Shown here: positions 6,993-14,768 of the stretch, in pieces
How the letters are laid out: each line of letters begins with the position of its first letter
How positions within the stretch are numbered: position 1 is the first letter of the stretch
DNA from: CAYNRQ01 sp964399875
Lineage (GTDB): Archaea > Aenigmatarchaeota > Aenigmatarchaeia > QMZP01
Assembly: GCA_964399875.1 (NCBI GenBank)
Contig: CAYNRQ010000013.1
Coordinates: forward strand, 1 to 22,968
Direction: 5' to 3'
DNA length: 22,968 nucleotides
Program-made: the position numbers and the translations under genes
The notes under the pieces: generated by a model
Told to the model about the DNA's origin: nothing
Seen by the model: only the letters and a program-made list of their open reading frames with translations
Databases searched by the model: none

Positions 6993-8188
6993 TAGATCTC
7001 CTTTTCTTTACAGCCCTTGGCATATTACTGGGTATAATAACAGGAACTGTCCCAGGCCTTCACGTAAACACCGTGTCTTTAATCCTTCTGGGTCTTGCCA
7101 TAGCAAACCCATACCATCTGGCTGTTATGATAATGGCAATGGCAATAACACACACCATATGGGATTTCATTCCGTCTATATTTTTAGGGGCGCCTGAGGG
7201 GGATACTGCACTTTCTGTACTTCCGGGGCATAAATTGTTTTTAGAAGGAAGAGGCCTAGAAGCCATATATTTAACGACAGCAGGTGGTCTTGGTGTTATT
7301 TTACTTTCCCTGCTTTCCCTTCCAATACTAATACCAACAATACCATTGTTTTATCAAGGCATCCATAACTATATCCACTGGGTGCTTATAATAATAGCAC
7401 TTGTTATAATATTTTCAGAACATGGTTTAAGAAGAAGGCTTCTTGCCTTTTTGTGTTTCACATTATCAGGAATACTTGGCATCCTGGTTTTAGATTCATT
7501 CATATTACCTTCACATTCGTTTATATTCCCTGTGTTTACAGGACTGTTCGGCATAAGCACATTAATAATAAGCCTTAATAGAAAAACCATGGTTCCGAAA
7601 CAAACAACAGAAACACCAAAAATACCAAAAAGGCTTGCCCTTTCCGGAACAATAAAAGCGCTGTTTTCCGGTGTGCTAGTAGGAACGCTTCCTGGAATAG
7701 GAGCATCCCAGGCAACCACACTCTCCCAGCAGATAACAAGAAAAGGGGATCACAGAGAGTTTCTGATATCTATAGGAAGCATAAACACGGTTGTGGCTCT
7801 GTTTTCTCTTATCTCTTTGTATACGATTTTAAGGCCAAGATCAGGTGCAGCAGTGGCTGTGCAGCAGGTTCTCACTGATTTTGGCATAAATGAACTATTG
7901 CTTTTGGTTGCGGTTGCTCTTATATCAGCCGGCATATCTTCTTTCCTGCTGATAAAATCAGTTAAGAAGATAATATCAGTACTACAGGAAACAGATTATA
8001 AAAGGCTGACAATATCTATAATAATATTTCTAATATTCTTGACATATCTATTCACGGGTCCGGGGGGTCTCCTTGTTTTGTTCGTTTCAACAGCAACAGG
8101 TCTTCTTGCCCCATTGCTCGGTGTTAAAAGAAGCAATTCCATGGGCGTGCTTATGGTCCCACTGATACTTTTTTACATGGGGATCTAG
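6989..8188 (+). CDS. TctA-like integral membrane protein (COG1784 type)
   Basis: A 399-residue polytopic protein with about ten hydrophobic segments. It contains the duplicated signature of the TctA superfamily: GIITGTVPGLHVNT at 16-29 and GVLVGTLPGIGASQAT at 228-243, each at the start of one half of the protein, plus GAPEGDTALSVLPGH in the first half. Bacterial TctA is the large permease of tripartite tricarboxylate transporters. Archaeal COG1784 proteins lack the usual binding-protein partner, and none is seen here, so the substrate is unknown. Overlap by ATGA with the OB-fold gene shows coexpression. A gene-poor region follows. Confidence 0.82.
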   Translation: MIDLLFFTALGILLGIITGTVPGLHVNTVSLILLGLAIANPYHLAVMIMAMAITHTIWDFIPSIFLGAPEGDTALSVLPGHKLFLEGRGLEAIYLTTAGGLGVILLSLLSLPILIPTIPLFYQGIHNYIHWVLIIIALVIIFSEHGLRRRLLAFLCFTLSGILGILVLDSFILPSHSFIFPVFTGLFGISTLIISLNRKTMVPKQTTETPKIPKRLALSGTIKALFSGVLVGTLPGIGASQATTLSQQITRKGDHREFLISIGSINTVVALFSLISLYTILRPRSGAAVAVQQVLTDFGINELLLLVAVALISAGISSFLLIKSVKKIISVLQETDYKRLTISIIIFLIFLTYLFTGPGGLLVLFVSTATGLLAPLLGVKRSNSMGVLMVPLILFYMGI

Positions 8189-8241
8189 AAATCCGTGTCA
8201 AAAAAAAACACCGCATGTTTAGCAACATGTTCATTCCTTGC

Positions 8242-8277
8242 TCATGTGAACATATACACTGTCACGTGAATATACAC
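8242..8277. repeat. Two tandem iteron-like repeats
   Basis: TCATGTGAACATATACAC (8242-8259) and TCACGTGAATATACAC (8262-8277) differ by one substitution and a two-base gap. The period of 20 bases is about two helical turns, so both would face the same side of the DNA. Confidence 0.5.
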
Positions 8278-8332
8278 CCCATTGTTTCTTATGGAGAGGC
8301 CCGCATGGTGTTGAAATGAATATTTTGTGAAG

Positions 8333-8355
8333 AACCATGATTTCCACTGGAAACC
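8333..8355 (+). repeat. Origin-box-like dyad 3 (CCATGATTTCCACTGGAAACC)
   Basis: It contains the palindrome GTTTCCAGTGGAAA read on the minus strand, the closest match in the window to the archaeal origin recognition box core I recall. It shares the CCATGRTTTC-N3-TRGAAA pattern with the two dyads beside cdc6. Confidence 0.5.
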
Positions 8356-8424
8356 AGAACCTGTCGTTTCCCCTATAACTTCATAAAACACCCCAGAAAA
8401 CACACAACCCAGAATGAAATTAGC

Positions 8425-8694
8425 ATGAATGTTCACAAAGCGCTAAAACAGGCTTATAAATCTTTGAATTATGTCGCAAAGCCCTATACAATTTATACAA
8501 AAAGTGATGGTATTAACGAATACCCCTGCGTATTAGGAGCAAAGAAACGAGGCATAACATAAACACAAGAGTATGCCGCCACCTGTTCTGAATTTGGGAA
8601 GAGGGGCGAAGATGCATGCATGTTCTGTGTCTACAATGGAAGCACAAACCTAAAACCATTAATATCTCTTAGAGAAAAATCATATTCATTCTAA
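8425..8694 (+). pseudogene. Small Cys-containing ORF interrupted by one TAA
   Basis: From the ATG at 8425 a frame runs 45 codons to a TAA at 8560-8562, then continues 43 codons to a TAA at 8692-8694 that overlaps the polB stop. The conceptual product is 88 residues plus the interrupted codon. It has a plausible composition and paired Cys in the second half (ATCSEFGKRGEDACMFCVYNG). I do not recognise the family. It may be a gene broken by one base change, a sequencing error, or chance. The lack of further breaks favours a recent lesion. Confidence 0.35.
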
Positions 8695-11360
8695 GTCGTA
8701 ACCCATTCAGCAGGCCCTTCTGGGCTTGAAAAAAGAATATTACCGCCACAATCACAATTCCCCATCAAAGGAATTCTTGGATAGAACTTATTGCACTTTG
8801 TGCATATAAAACCATTCATTTTCTCTATGTTAATCTCCTTTGGCATCTCCGGTTCTGAATACTTCACACCATGCCCATTACCATTCGCGTACTTTATTGC
8901 ATCAAATATACCCATCTGCTTTCCATTCCCCAACAACTCTGATTTGGATATATTCAGACTCTTAAACACCCTTTCAAGAGGAGGTAGCAGCTGATTTTCA
9001 ACATAGTATTGGGAATCAATCTGCAAACCCTTTTCCAAAACGTATGTTGGATCCTCTGCTCTTTTTGAAAGCAATTGTGTGCCTTTGACTATAATATATC
9101 CTATCCTGTCCCCAACACCGGGCGCTTCGACCGGATTTCTCATCTGTATTTTCTTTGCCAGCTCGATGTGTGGCTGGATACCAGCATAGTTTTTCGGAGA
9201 CTTGGTCATTGTTTTTGTTATAACAAGCTTCTGGATAGGGGTTTTCCCCTTCACTATATTATCAATAACACCCCTGAAGTATTGAACAGACCCTTTCACA
9301 TCCTCTTTTTTCAACAGTATATCAATAACATTCTTAATAGTGTCTGAAACAAGCTCACACCAATCCCTCCTGACGGTTTCTATTCCCTTCATCTCTATAC
9401 CATCCTCCCAACCCGTCTCAGTGGGTTCAAATTTCCATGCAGCATATCTCTTTTTTGTCAGCGGAAGGAATCTTTTAAACACTTTCTCAAATTCCAGCTC
9501 TATTATACCAGGAAGATCCTTTGTCACTTTTTGTGATATTTTGTTACCGATCTCAGCTATCTTCTCCACATCATCCACATCAATTTTAACAAAAACAGAA
9601 TCAGTATCGCCATAAACAATCTTGTAACCAAACTCCTTCTCTATCTTCTCGGCTGTTTTCTTTATTATGTCTCTCCCGCATGTTGTTATGGCATTCGCTA
9701 CATCAAGATCATATATTCTTGCTCTTGAGTATCCCATGTGGCCATAAAACGCATTAGACATGATCTTAAGTGCCCACTGCTCAGCATCCAGAATCCTTTT
9801 TTTGTTTGGATCTCTTGCTTTTTTGAGCCTTTTCTTAACAGCCTGTCTTTTTTCCATAAGCTCCTCCAGTATCTTTGGTATTATACCAACCCTTATGTCC
9901 CCTGAAACAAAACAAGCACCAGACGGTGTTTTAATCAGCTTGCTCTCATCAACAGACTTGTTTTTGACTATGGTTGTTGGGCATATGTTAAAGGATATTA
10001 TAATAGACGGATACATACTCTTAAAATCCAGCACGGCTACGTTTGAATGCAGCTTCTTTTCAGGCTCCAGAACATACCCACCTTTTAGTCCTTTGACCCT
10101 TTCCTTTTCTCTTTTGCTAGTCTCCATATGGGTTGGTTTGCAAGGGAAAACATAACCCTGTTTATTGAATTCTCTTAGCAGGAAATTTTCAATCCTTGCT
10201 GTTTCTCCGCTTTCCAAGGTGTCCTGCAGCAATGTGCCTGAAACCCTTGAAAGAGCAACATATTTATCTATAAGATTAAGCTTCAGGACAAGGTTCATTG
10301 CCAGGATAGAATCCTTCCTTGCATATTCAGCAAGCTTTCTGAAACCCTCCGCATCACCTTTCCACAACTGTTCAATTTCAGAGTGCTTGACAGGATCCTT
10401 TTTTTCATTCAACAGTTTTTTTGAAACAAAATCAAGCCCATACCGTTGCAAGGAAAAATCCTTTTTTATGATCTCAAAGCTGTCAACTATAATCCTCCCC
10501 ACTATACTTACCTTGTACCTTGCCCCTATCTTTCTTGCATTAACATACTTTTGGTTGCACCTGCCAAAAACAGGCCTCACATTATTTTTTTTCATCCTTT
10601 CAAGTATATATGGGAAATCAAAATTGTTGACATTATAACCAGTAAGAACATCAGGATCATACTCATTCACTATTTTTATAAACTCTTGTAGCATATCCTT
10701 TTCGGATTCAAAGGCCACAACACTGTCACCACCCCTTGTGCTCAAAACAATGCTTGTTTTCCCCTTGTGTGGTGTGCTAAAAACCATTGATATCATTATT
10801 ATAGGATCTGTTTTGGCCTCAGGCACTGTTCCTGGTTTGATAGGAACACACTCTATATCAAATGCCAGGAACTTCAATGGTATGTTATCCCTATCTATTG
10901 CCGATATGTCCTTTATCTGTATTTTTTTGTCTGTCAAAACAGTGTTTGTTGGCGCTCCATTACTTTCATTTATTCTCACCCACCCCATACCCCTCAGATT
11001 CATGTCACTCAAAAACCTGTACTTAAAGAGTATATCAGCCTCATACAGTCTCACACCACCCGTCTTTAACCGCTCTCTTATCTCTGGTGTTTTGGCAGGG
11101 TTTTGGAGTATTACCTTGTACATCCTTTTTGTTGAATTGTGATCCATCACAAGCTTCCTCTCAACCTCTTTTATATCAACAATCTGCGGTTCTTTTTTAA
11201 GCTGCTCAAGGACCCTTTGACCATCAACATAGAAATAGGGGAGGTAATCATTATAGAAGCCACAAACGGTTTCTCCACCTTCGGTTTTGCCAAATATTCT
11301 TATTATTGGTTTTTCATCAACCAAGACATAATCAACATCCAGGATCTGAAATTCGAGCAT
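8691..11360 (-). CDS. polB: Family B DNA polymerase (replicative/repair, archaeal PolB)
   Basis: This 889-residue polymerase carries all family B motifs. ExoI is LAFDIECVP (Asp168/Glu170), ExoII is YNVNNFDFPY (Asp248), and ExoIII is YARKDS (Tyr346/Asp350). Polymerase motif A is LDFKSMYPSIII (Asp445), motif B is KIMSNAFYG (532-540), and motif C is YGDTDS (583-588), followed by KKRYAAW. The proofreading and polymerase sites are thus intact, and no intein interrupts them. The C-terminus has a Cys-rich zinc site (ICTKCNKFYP...GNCDCGG). The frame opens at 11399 with GTG, but the family start fits MLEFQILDVDYV, so I use the ATG at 11358-11360. The upstream gap carries palindrome copy 3 and a TATA-like element. 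Confidence 0.96.
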   Translation of the reverse strand: MLEFQILDVDYVLVDEKPIIRIFGKTEGGETVCGFYNDYLPYFYVDGQRVLEQLKKEPQIVDIKEVERKLVMDHNSTKRMYKVILQNPAKTPEIRERLKTGGVRLYEADILFKYRFLSDMNLRGMGWVRINESNGAPTNTVLTDKKIQIKDISAIDRDNIPLKFLAFDIECVPIKPGTVPEAKTDPIIMISMVFSTPHKGKTSIVLSTRGGDSVVAFESEKDMLQEFIKIVNEYDPDVLTGYNVNNFDFPYILERMKKNNVRPVFGRCNQKYVNARKIGARYKVSIVGRIIVDSFEIIKKDFSLQRYGLDFVSKKLLNEKKDPVKHSEIEQLWKGDAEGFRKLAEYARKDSILAMNLVLKLNLIDKYVALSRVSGTLLQDTLESGETARIENFLLREFNKQGYVFPCKPTHMETSKREKERVKGLKGGYVLEPEKKLHSNVAVLDFKSMYPSIIISFNICPTTIVKNKSVDESKLIKTPSGACFVSGDIRVGIIPKILEELMEKRQAVKKRLKKARDPNKKRILDAEQWALKIMSNAFYGHMGYSRARIYDLDVANAITTCGRDIIKKTAEKIEKEFGYKIVYGDTDSVFVKIDVDDVEKIAEIGNKISQKVTKDLPGIIELEFEKVFKRFLPLTKKRYAAWKFEPTETGWEDGIEMKGIETVRRDWCELVSDTIKNVIDILLKKEDVKGSVQYFRGVIDNIVKGKTPIQKLVITKTMTKSPKNYAGIQPHIELAKKIQMRNPVEAPGVGDRIGYIIVKGTQLLSKRAEDPTYVLEKGLQIDSQYYVENQLLPPLERVFKSLNISKSELLGNGKQMGIFDAIKYANGNGHGVKYSEPEMPKEINIEKMNGFICTKCNKFYPRIPLMGNCDCGGNILFSSPEGPAEWVTT

Positions 11361-11486
11361 GTAAAATTTATAGTCAATAAGCAATAAAAAAACAACCACA
11401 ACTTGGTTATATGTTTTGAAAAACTAACATTCTGGGATAGAAATACTTAAATATATAACAGTGTTATATCCACTCCAACCAATCCA
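11361..11486 (-). promoter_or_regulatory. polB upstream region
   Basis: AT-rich gap between the DUF3467-like gene and polB, both leftward. Reading leftward, palindrome copy 3 is followed directly by ATATTTAAGTATT, a possible TATA box (11442-11454), and a second TATA-like CATATAAC lies at 11406-11413. A separate polB promoter is likely, with the palindrome as an operator. Confidence 0.45.
11454..11468. repeat. Palindrome TATAACAGTGTTATA, copy 3
   Basis: Identical over 15 bases to the two copies upstream of cdc6. It abuts the possible polB TATA box, a classical operator position. Confidence 0.6.
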
Positions 11487-11819
11487 TTACCCTATATAAG
11501 AAGCCTCTGATGCCTCTCCCCTGACCCTTTTACCTTTTTTGGCCCTTTCAAGCCTATTGACATGCTCCATCATCCACTTGGCCATTGCTGTAAACTGTGA
11601 CGGTGACATGTGAACCTCTACCTGCAACTCCCTGTTTATCTTTTCTGTATCCATGGCCCCTGGAGGATTTCTCTTCATCTTGGGCTTTACCCTGTCCAAG
11701 AAGAATATGACCTTTCCATCATCTGGATTTAGTCCACCAAAAACCCCACTGGCATTTACAGGCCTGTAATAAGGGCTCTCTGTTATCTCTATAACAGGTC
11801 CTTTTCTTTTTTTCTTCAT
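11487..11819 (-). CDS. DUF3467-like protein
   Basis: A 110-residue, basic, soluble protein. The core has a strand-rich start (GKVIFFLDRVKP) and a C-terminal helix pair in VEVHMSPSQFTAMAKWMMEH, followed by a Lys/Arg-rich tail. The short length and the block ending MSP-x-x-x-x-x-x-A resemble DUF3467, a family of unknown function in archaea and bacteria. I am only moderately sure of this. GGTGGG just before the ATG at 11817-11819 is a ribosome site. It lies upstream of polB on the same strand with a 126-base gap, and a TATA-like GTATATAGAAT is about 20-30 bases upstream. Confidence 0.6.
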   Translation of the reverse strand: MKKKRKGPVIEITESPYYRPVNASGVFGGLNPDDGKVIFFLDRVKPKMKRNPPGAMDTEKINRELQVEVHMSPSQFTAMAKWMMEHVNRLERAKKGKRVRGEASEASYIG

Positions 11820-11910
11820 TTCCCACCTTTATATTTTAGATTCTATATACTATCCAATAATTATTTTGCTGTACCAGAATATATATCCAATGCGCCAATT
11901 AATAAAGAAG

Positions 11911-11922
11911 GATTTATATTAA
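11911..11922 (+). promoter_or_regulatory. TATA-like element for the NAC gene
   Basis: GATTTATATTAA, preceded by purines like a BRE. Transcription from about 11943 would give a 90-base leader that contains the hairpin at 11960-11999. Confidence 0.4.
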
Positions 11923-11959
11923 TACAAAACAACTTAAAAATATGCATTAATTGTTGCAG

Positions 11960-11999
11960 ATGTGAATCAGCAAAACAACTGCATTTAGTTGATTCATAT
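11960..11999 (+). promoter_or_regulatory. Long hairpin in the NAC leader
   Basis: ATGTGAATCAGCAAAA (11960-11975) pairs with TTTAGTTGATTCATAT (11984-11999) at 15 of 16 positions, counting two G-U pairs, around an 8-base loop. The loop bases CTGCA (11979-11983) can also pair with TGCAG (11955-11959) just 5' of the stem. Two structures are therefore possible. The ribosome site is 24 bases downstream. Confidence 0.5.
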
Positions 12000-12032
12000 T
12001 AAATTCCAAACATTTACAGAACGGAGGATAAC

Positions 12033-12365
12033 ATGAGAATAAACCCCAGGCAACTAGAAAGGATAGCAAAAAGAATGGGCATGCAGGCCACACAAATAGA
12101 AGCAGAAGAGGTTATAATCAAAACCCCTGAAAAGGAGATAATAATAAAGAACCCACAGGTTTCCAAGATCAACATGATGGGGCAGGACACATGGCAGATA
12201 ACAGGAGAGGAAGAGGAACGCTCCAAAAGCCTGTTTTCTGATGATGATGTTAGGGTGGTCATGGGCCAAACAGGGGCCACAGAAGAGGATGTCAGAAGAA
12301 CCCTGGAGGAGCTCCATGGCGATCTGGCCCAAGCCATAATAAAACTCAAGAAAGAAAAGGAATGA
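12033..12365 (+). CDS. nac: Archaeal nascent polypeptide-associated complex protein (NAC)
   Basis: The 110-residue protein is the archaeal homologue of the NAC alpha subunit, a ribosome-bound homodimer that contacts nascent chains. The N-terminus, MRINPRQLERIAKRMGM, is typical of archaeal NAC. It is followed by the beta-barrel NAC domain (about 18-72, including VIIKTPEKEIIIKNPQVSKI and TWQITGE) and a C-terminal UBA domain (about 80-110, GATEEDVRRTLEELHGDLAQ). GGAGG lies five bases before the ATG. It appears to be a single-gene unit with its own structured leader. Confidence 0.94.
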   Translation: MRINPRQLERIAKRMGMQATQIEAEEVIIKTPEKEIIIKNPQVSKINMMGQDTWQITGEEEERSKSLFSDDDVRVVMGQTGATEEDVRRTLEELHGDLAQAIIKLKKEKE

Positions 12366-12485
12366 TGCGAAACAACAGAGCCCAAAAAAGCAACCGGTTC
12401 ACACAGATTGGTGGCTATCCAAACACATAATTGAATTAGCACATCTAGAACATCAACCACTTTTCACTCACGCTAACCACAAAAC

Positions 12486-13991
12486 TTATTTTAACTTCTT
12501 TCCCAGCTTCTCTAACCTCCCCCCTTCCTGAAACCTTTTTAGAACCTTACCCAAATCCTTTATCTTCACCCTCACCTGTTTCATGGTGTCCCTGTCCCTC
12601 AGAGTGACATCCTTTTTCTCTTTGGAATCATAATCCACTGTTATGCAGGCAGCAGTTCCGATCTCATCCATCCTTCTGTAACGCCTGCCAATAGATCCGG
12701 ATTCATCATAAAACACTATAAGACCCTGCTTTCTTAACTCCTGATGTATATTTTTTGCTATCTTATCCAAACCATCCCTTCTAACCAACGGAAAAACAGC
12801 AGCGTCGTAGGGTGAAACCAGCCTTGGAAACAAAAGGACAGTTCTTTCCTTCTCTTCCCTGTAAGCCAGTTCGAACAGACCATAAATATTCCTGTCCACA
12901 CCGAAACTCAATTCCAGAACATGCGGAAGGATTTTTTTATCATTCACATCCACTGTCATGCTTTCTTTGGAAACATCCTGGTGCCCTTTAAGGTCATGAT
13001 CTGTCCTGTAGTGGCAGCCTCCAATTTCCGCCCAACCACCCAAACTAGCCAGATCCATTTCAATATCCCAGTGATACTTGTTATAAAAGGCCTTTTCCTC
13101 ATATGATAATTCCCTTAACCTGAACTTCTCTCTAGGCAGCTTCAGAACATCTAAATAAAACTGCTGAATCTTTGCCATGTAGTAGACATAAAATTTTGGC
13201 AGTTTTAATTTTTTGACAACACTTTTGCAACTTAACTCATCTATTTTATTTCTCTTTCTGTTCTTAACAGTAAAAATTCTTATTTTGTAATCAGCAACTT
13301 CATCAAACCCGGGATGTTCATTAATATTATCAGGATCAAAGAATATCTGCAGTTCTGCCTGCGTGAATTCTCTCATTCTTATGAGGGCGTTTCTTGGTGA
13401 TATTTCATTTCTAAATGCCTTTCCTATAATAGCCAGGCCCATGGGCAGCCTCTTCCTCAAAGCCTCAAACTCTGCCTTAAAGTTTACATAAGCAGCCTGT
13501 GCTGTCTCTCCTGTGAGATAACCTGTTCTCGCAGATTTGCCAACACCGAGCTTAAGCGGAAACAACATATTAAAAACCCCGGTCCCCTCCAAGGGACCTT
13601 TGCATTTCTCACATCTTATATTATGTTTTTTTATAAGTCCTGACATCTTCTCCGGGGCCAGCCCCTCAAAACTTTCTTTCAGCTCCGCCTCAAGAATATG
13701 GTCAGCCCTTGTAACGTTCCCGCACTTGGAGCACTTAACTATGGGATCAACAAAATTATCCAGATGCCCTGATGCCTTAAAGACCTCTTGCGGCATTATA
13801 ACACTTGTTTGTATCTCATAGAAGTTATCATCCAGGCCAATGAAATAATTCCTCCAGAGGTTTTCAAACCTCCTTTTAACCAAAGATCCCACATGCCCAT
13901 AATCATAAAAACCAGAGATGGCACCGTGTATTGATGAGCTCTGCCAGAAAAACCCCCTTCTCTTTGCTATTTCCAGAATATCCTGTCTCAT
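12486..13991 (-). CDS. glyS: Glycyl-tRNA synthetase, dimeric class II type
   Basis: The 501-residue enzyme attaches glycine to tRNA-Gly. It is the alpha-2 type used by archaea and eukaryotes. The N-terminus has the signature GFFWQSSSIHGAISGFYDYG (13-32). A zinc site is suggested by CSKC (87-90) and CEKC (127-130). Motif 2 is AFRNEISPR (192-200) followed by RMREFTQAE, and motif 3 is LSFGVDRNIYGL. The C-terminal anticodon-binding domain includes YDESGSIGRRYRRMDEIGT. Length is slightly below the usual archaeal 550-580. The ATG at 13989-13991 is 30-40 bases from a TATA box on the same strand, in a 44-base promoter shared with the divergent PHP gene. Confidence 0.95.
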   Translation of the reverse strand: MRQDILEIAKRRGFFWQSSSIHGAISGFYDYGHVGSLVKRRFENLWRNYFIGLDDNFYEIQTSVIMPQEVFKASGHLDNFVDPIVKCSKCGNVTRADHILEAELKESFEGLAPEKMSGLIKKHNIRCEKCKGPLEGTGVFNMLFPLKLGVGKSARTGYLTGETAQAAYVNFKAEFEALRKRLPMGLAIIGKAFRNEISPRNALIRMREFTQAELQIFFDPDNINEHPGFDEVADYKIRIFTVKNRKRNKIDELSCKSVVKKLKLPKFYVYYMAKIQQFYLDVLKLPREKFRLRELSYEEKAFYNKYHWDIEMDLASLGGWAEIGGCHYRTDHDLKGHQDVSKESMTVDVNDKKILPHVLELSFGVDRNIYGLFELAYREEKERTVLLFPRLVSPYDAAVFPLVRRDGLDKIAKNIHQELRKQGLIVFYDESGSIGRRYRRMDEIGTAACITVDYDSKEKKDVTLRDRDTMKQVRVKIKDLGKVLKRFQEGGRLEKLGKKLK

Positions 13992-14035
13992 ACAGCATCT
14001 ATAATATACTTTAAACTGCTATCTTTATATAAACT
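13992..14035. promoter_or_regulatory. Overlapping divergent promoters of glyS and the PHP gene
   Basis: Only 44 bases separate the two start codons. ATAATATACTTTAAA (14001-14015) is placed for the rightward PHP gene. On the minus strand TTTATATAAAGAT (14022-14034) is placed for glyS. Both transcripts would be nearly leaderless, and the two promoters must compete. Confidence 0.5.
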
Positions 14036-14713
14036 ATGAAATCAAAAAGCACACTTAAAATGGATCTGCACTTGCATACAACATTTTCCCGTCGCGATGG
14101 CAGAATAAAACCAAGTGAATTAATACAACTGGCAAAAGAAAAGGACCTAAATGTTCTGGGTATTACAGACCATGGAACAACGAGGGGAGCAAAGGAGGTC
14201 TGCAGGCTCGCAAAGAAACACGCACCGGATCTTATCATCTTTATAGGGCAGGAAGTGAAAACAAACCAGGGAGAAATAATAGTTCTTGGCCTTGATTTCG
14301 ATATTAAGCAAAAGCAGGACATATTAAAAACATGCACAATTGCAAAGAAGCACGGCGGTTTTATAATACTGCCCCACCCATATGATTTTACAAGAAAACA
14401 CTTTGGAAGGCATATGAAGGATATAATAAAACACATAGACGCTGTAGAAATATTCAACTCCAGGTGCATATTCAATTACTCTAATAAAAAAGCCATGGAA
14501 TTTGCCAGGAAAAACAACCTCCCCATGCTAGCAGGAAGCGATGCGCATCTAAAAGAAGAAGTGGGAAACAGCATAACCCTTGTAAAGGCCAACAAAAACA
14601 AGAAGGACATCCTAAAGGCTATAAAAGCCAGAAAAATTAGAACGATAACCAAAAAAACAACCCTTAAAACAAGAGCCAAGGCAGCTGTTTTGTCCCTTAT
14701 GAGGAGGATATAG
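14036..14713 (+). CDS. PHP-domain phosphoesterase
   Basis: The 225-residue protein has the full set of PHP metal-binding motifs. These are DLHLHTTFSRRDG (10-22), GITDHGT, GQEVKTNQGEIIVLGL, LPHPYD, a NSR block, and GSDAHLKEEVG near the C-terminus. PHP enzymes use two or three metal ions to hydrolyse phosphate esters. Free-standing archaeal forms are often nucleoside-phosphate or cyclic-phosphate esterases, but the substrate cannot be read here. The ATG at 14036 fits leaderless transcription. The internal ATG at 14060 would still keep the first motif and is a possible alternative. A glycosyltransferase gene follows on the same strand after 55 bases. Confidence 0.88.
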   Translation: MKSKSTLKMDLHLHTTFSRRDGRIKPSELIQLAKEKDLNVLGITDHGTTRGAKEVCRLAKKHAPDLIIFIGQEVKTNQGEIIVLGLDFDIKQKQDILKTCTIAKKHGGFIILPHPYDFTRKHFGRHMKDIIKHIDAVEIFNSRCIFNYSNKKAMEFARKNNLPMLAGSDAHLKEEVGNSITLVKANKNKKDILKAIKARKIRTITKKTTLKTRAKAAVLSLMRRI

Positions 14714-14768
14714 ATTTATAAGATTAATGCAACCAACTATATAATACCATACAGGATTGGGGGATAGA

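Larger units (their letters stand above)
8189..8424. other. Gene-free region with dyads and tandem repeats beside polB
   Basis: No coding frame is supported here. The stretch holds the inverted repeat CATGTT-TAGC-AACATG (8214-8229), two tandem 20-base units (8242-8277), and an origin-box-like dyad (8333-8355). It lies between the convergent 3' ends of the TctA-like gene and polB, apart from the small broken ORF, so it is not an obvious promoter for either gene. Confidence 0.5.

Noticed and set aside
8425..8694. Selenocysteine or pyrrolysine recoding at the internal stop
   Set aside because: The stop is TAA, whereas these systems use TGA and TAG.
9760..10638. Long plus-strand frames within polB
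   Set aside because: They mirror the polymerase coding sequence and have no recognisable domain or ribosome site.
12366..12485. Possible small gene between NAC and glyS
   Set aside because: No frame with plausible composition or ribosome site is seen; it is probably the convergent 3' region of the two genes.
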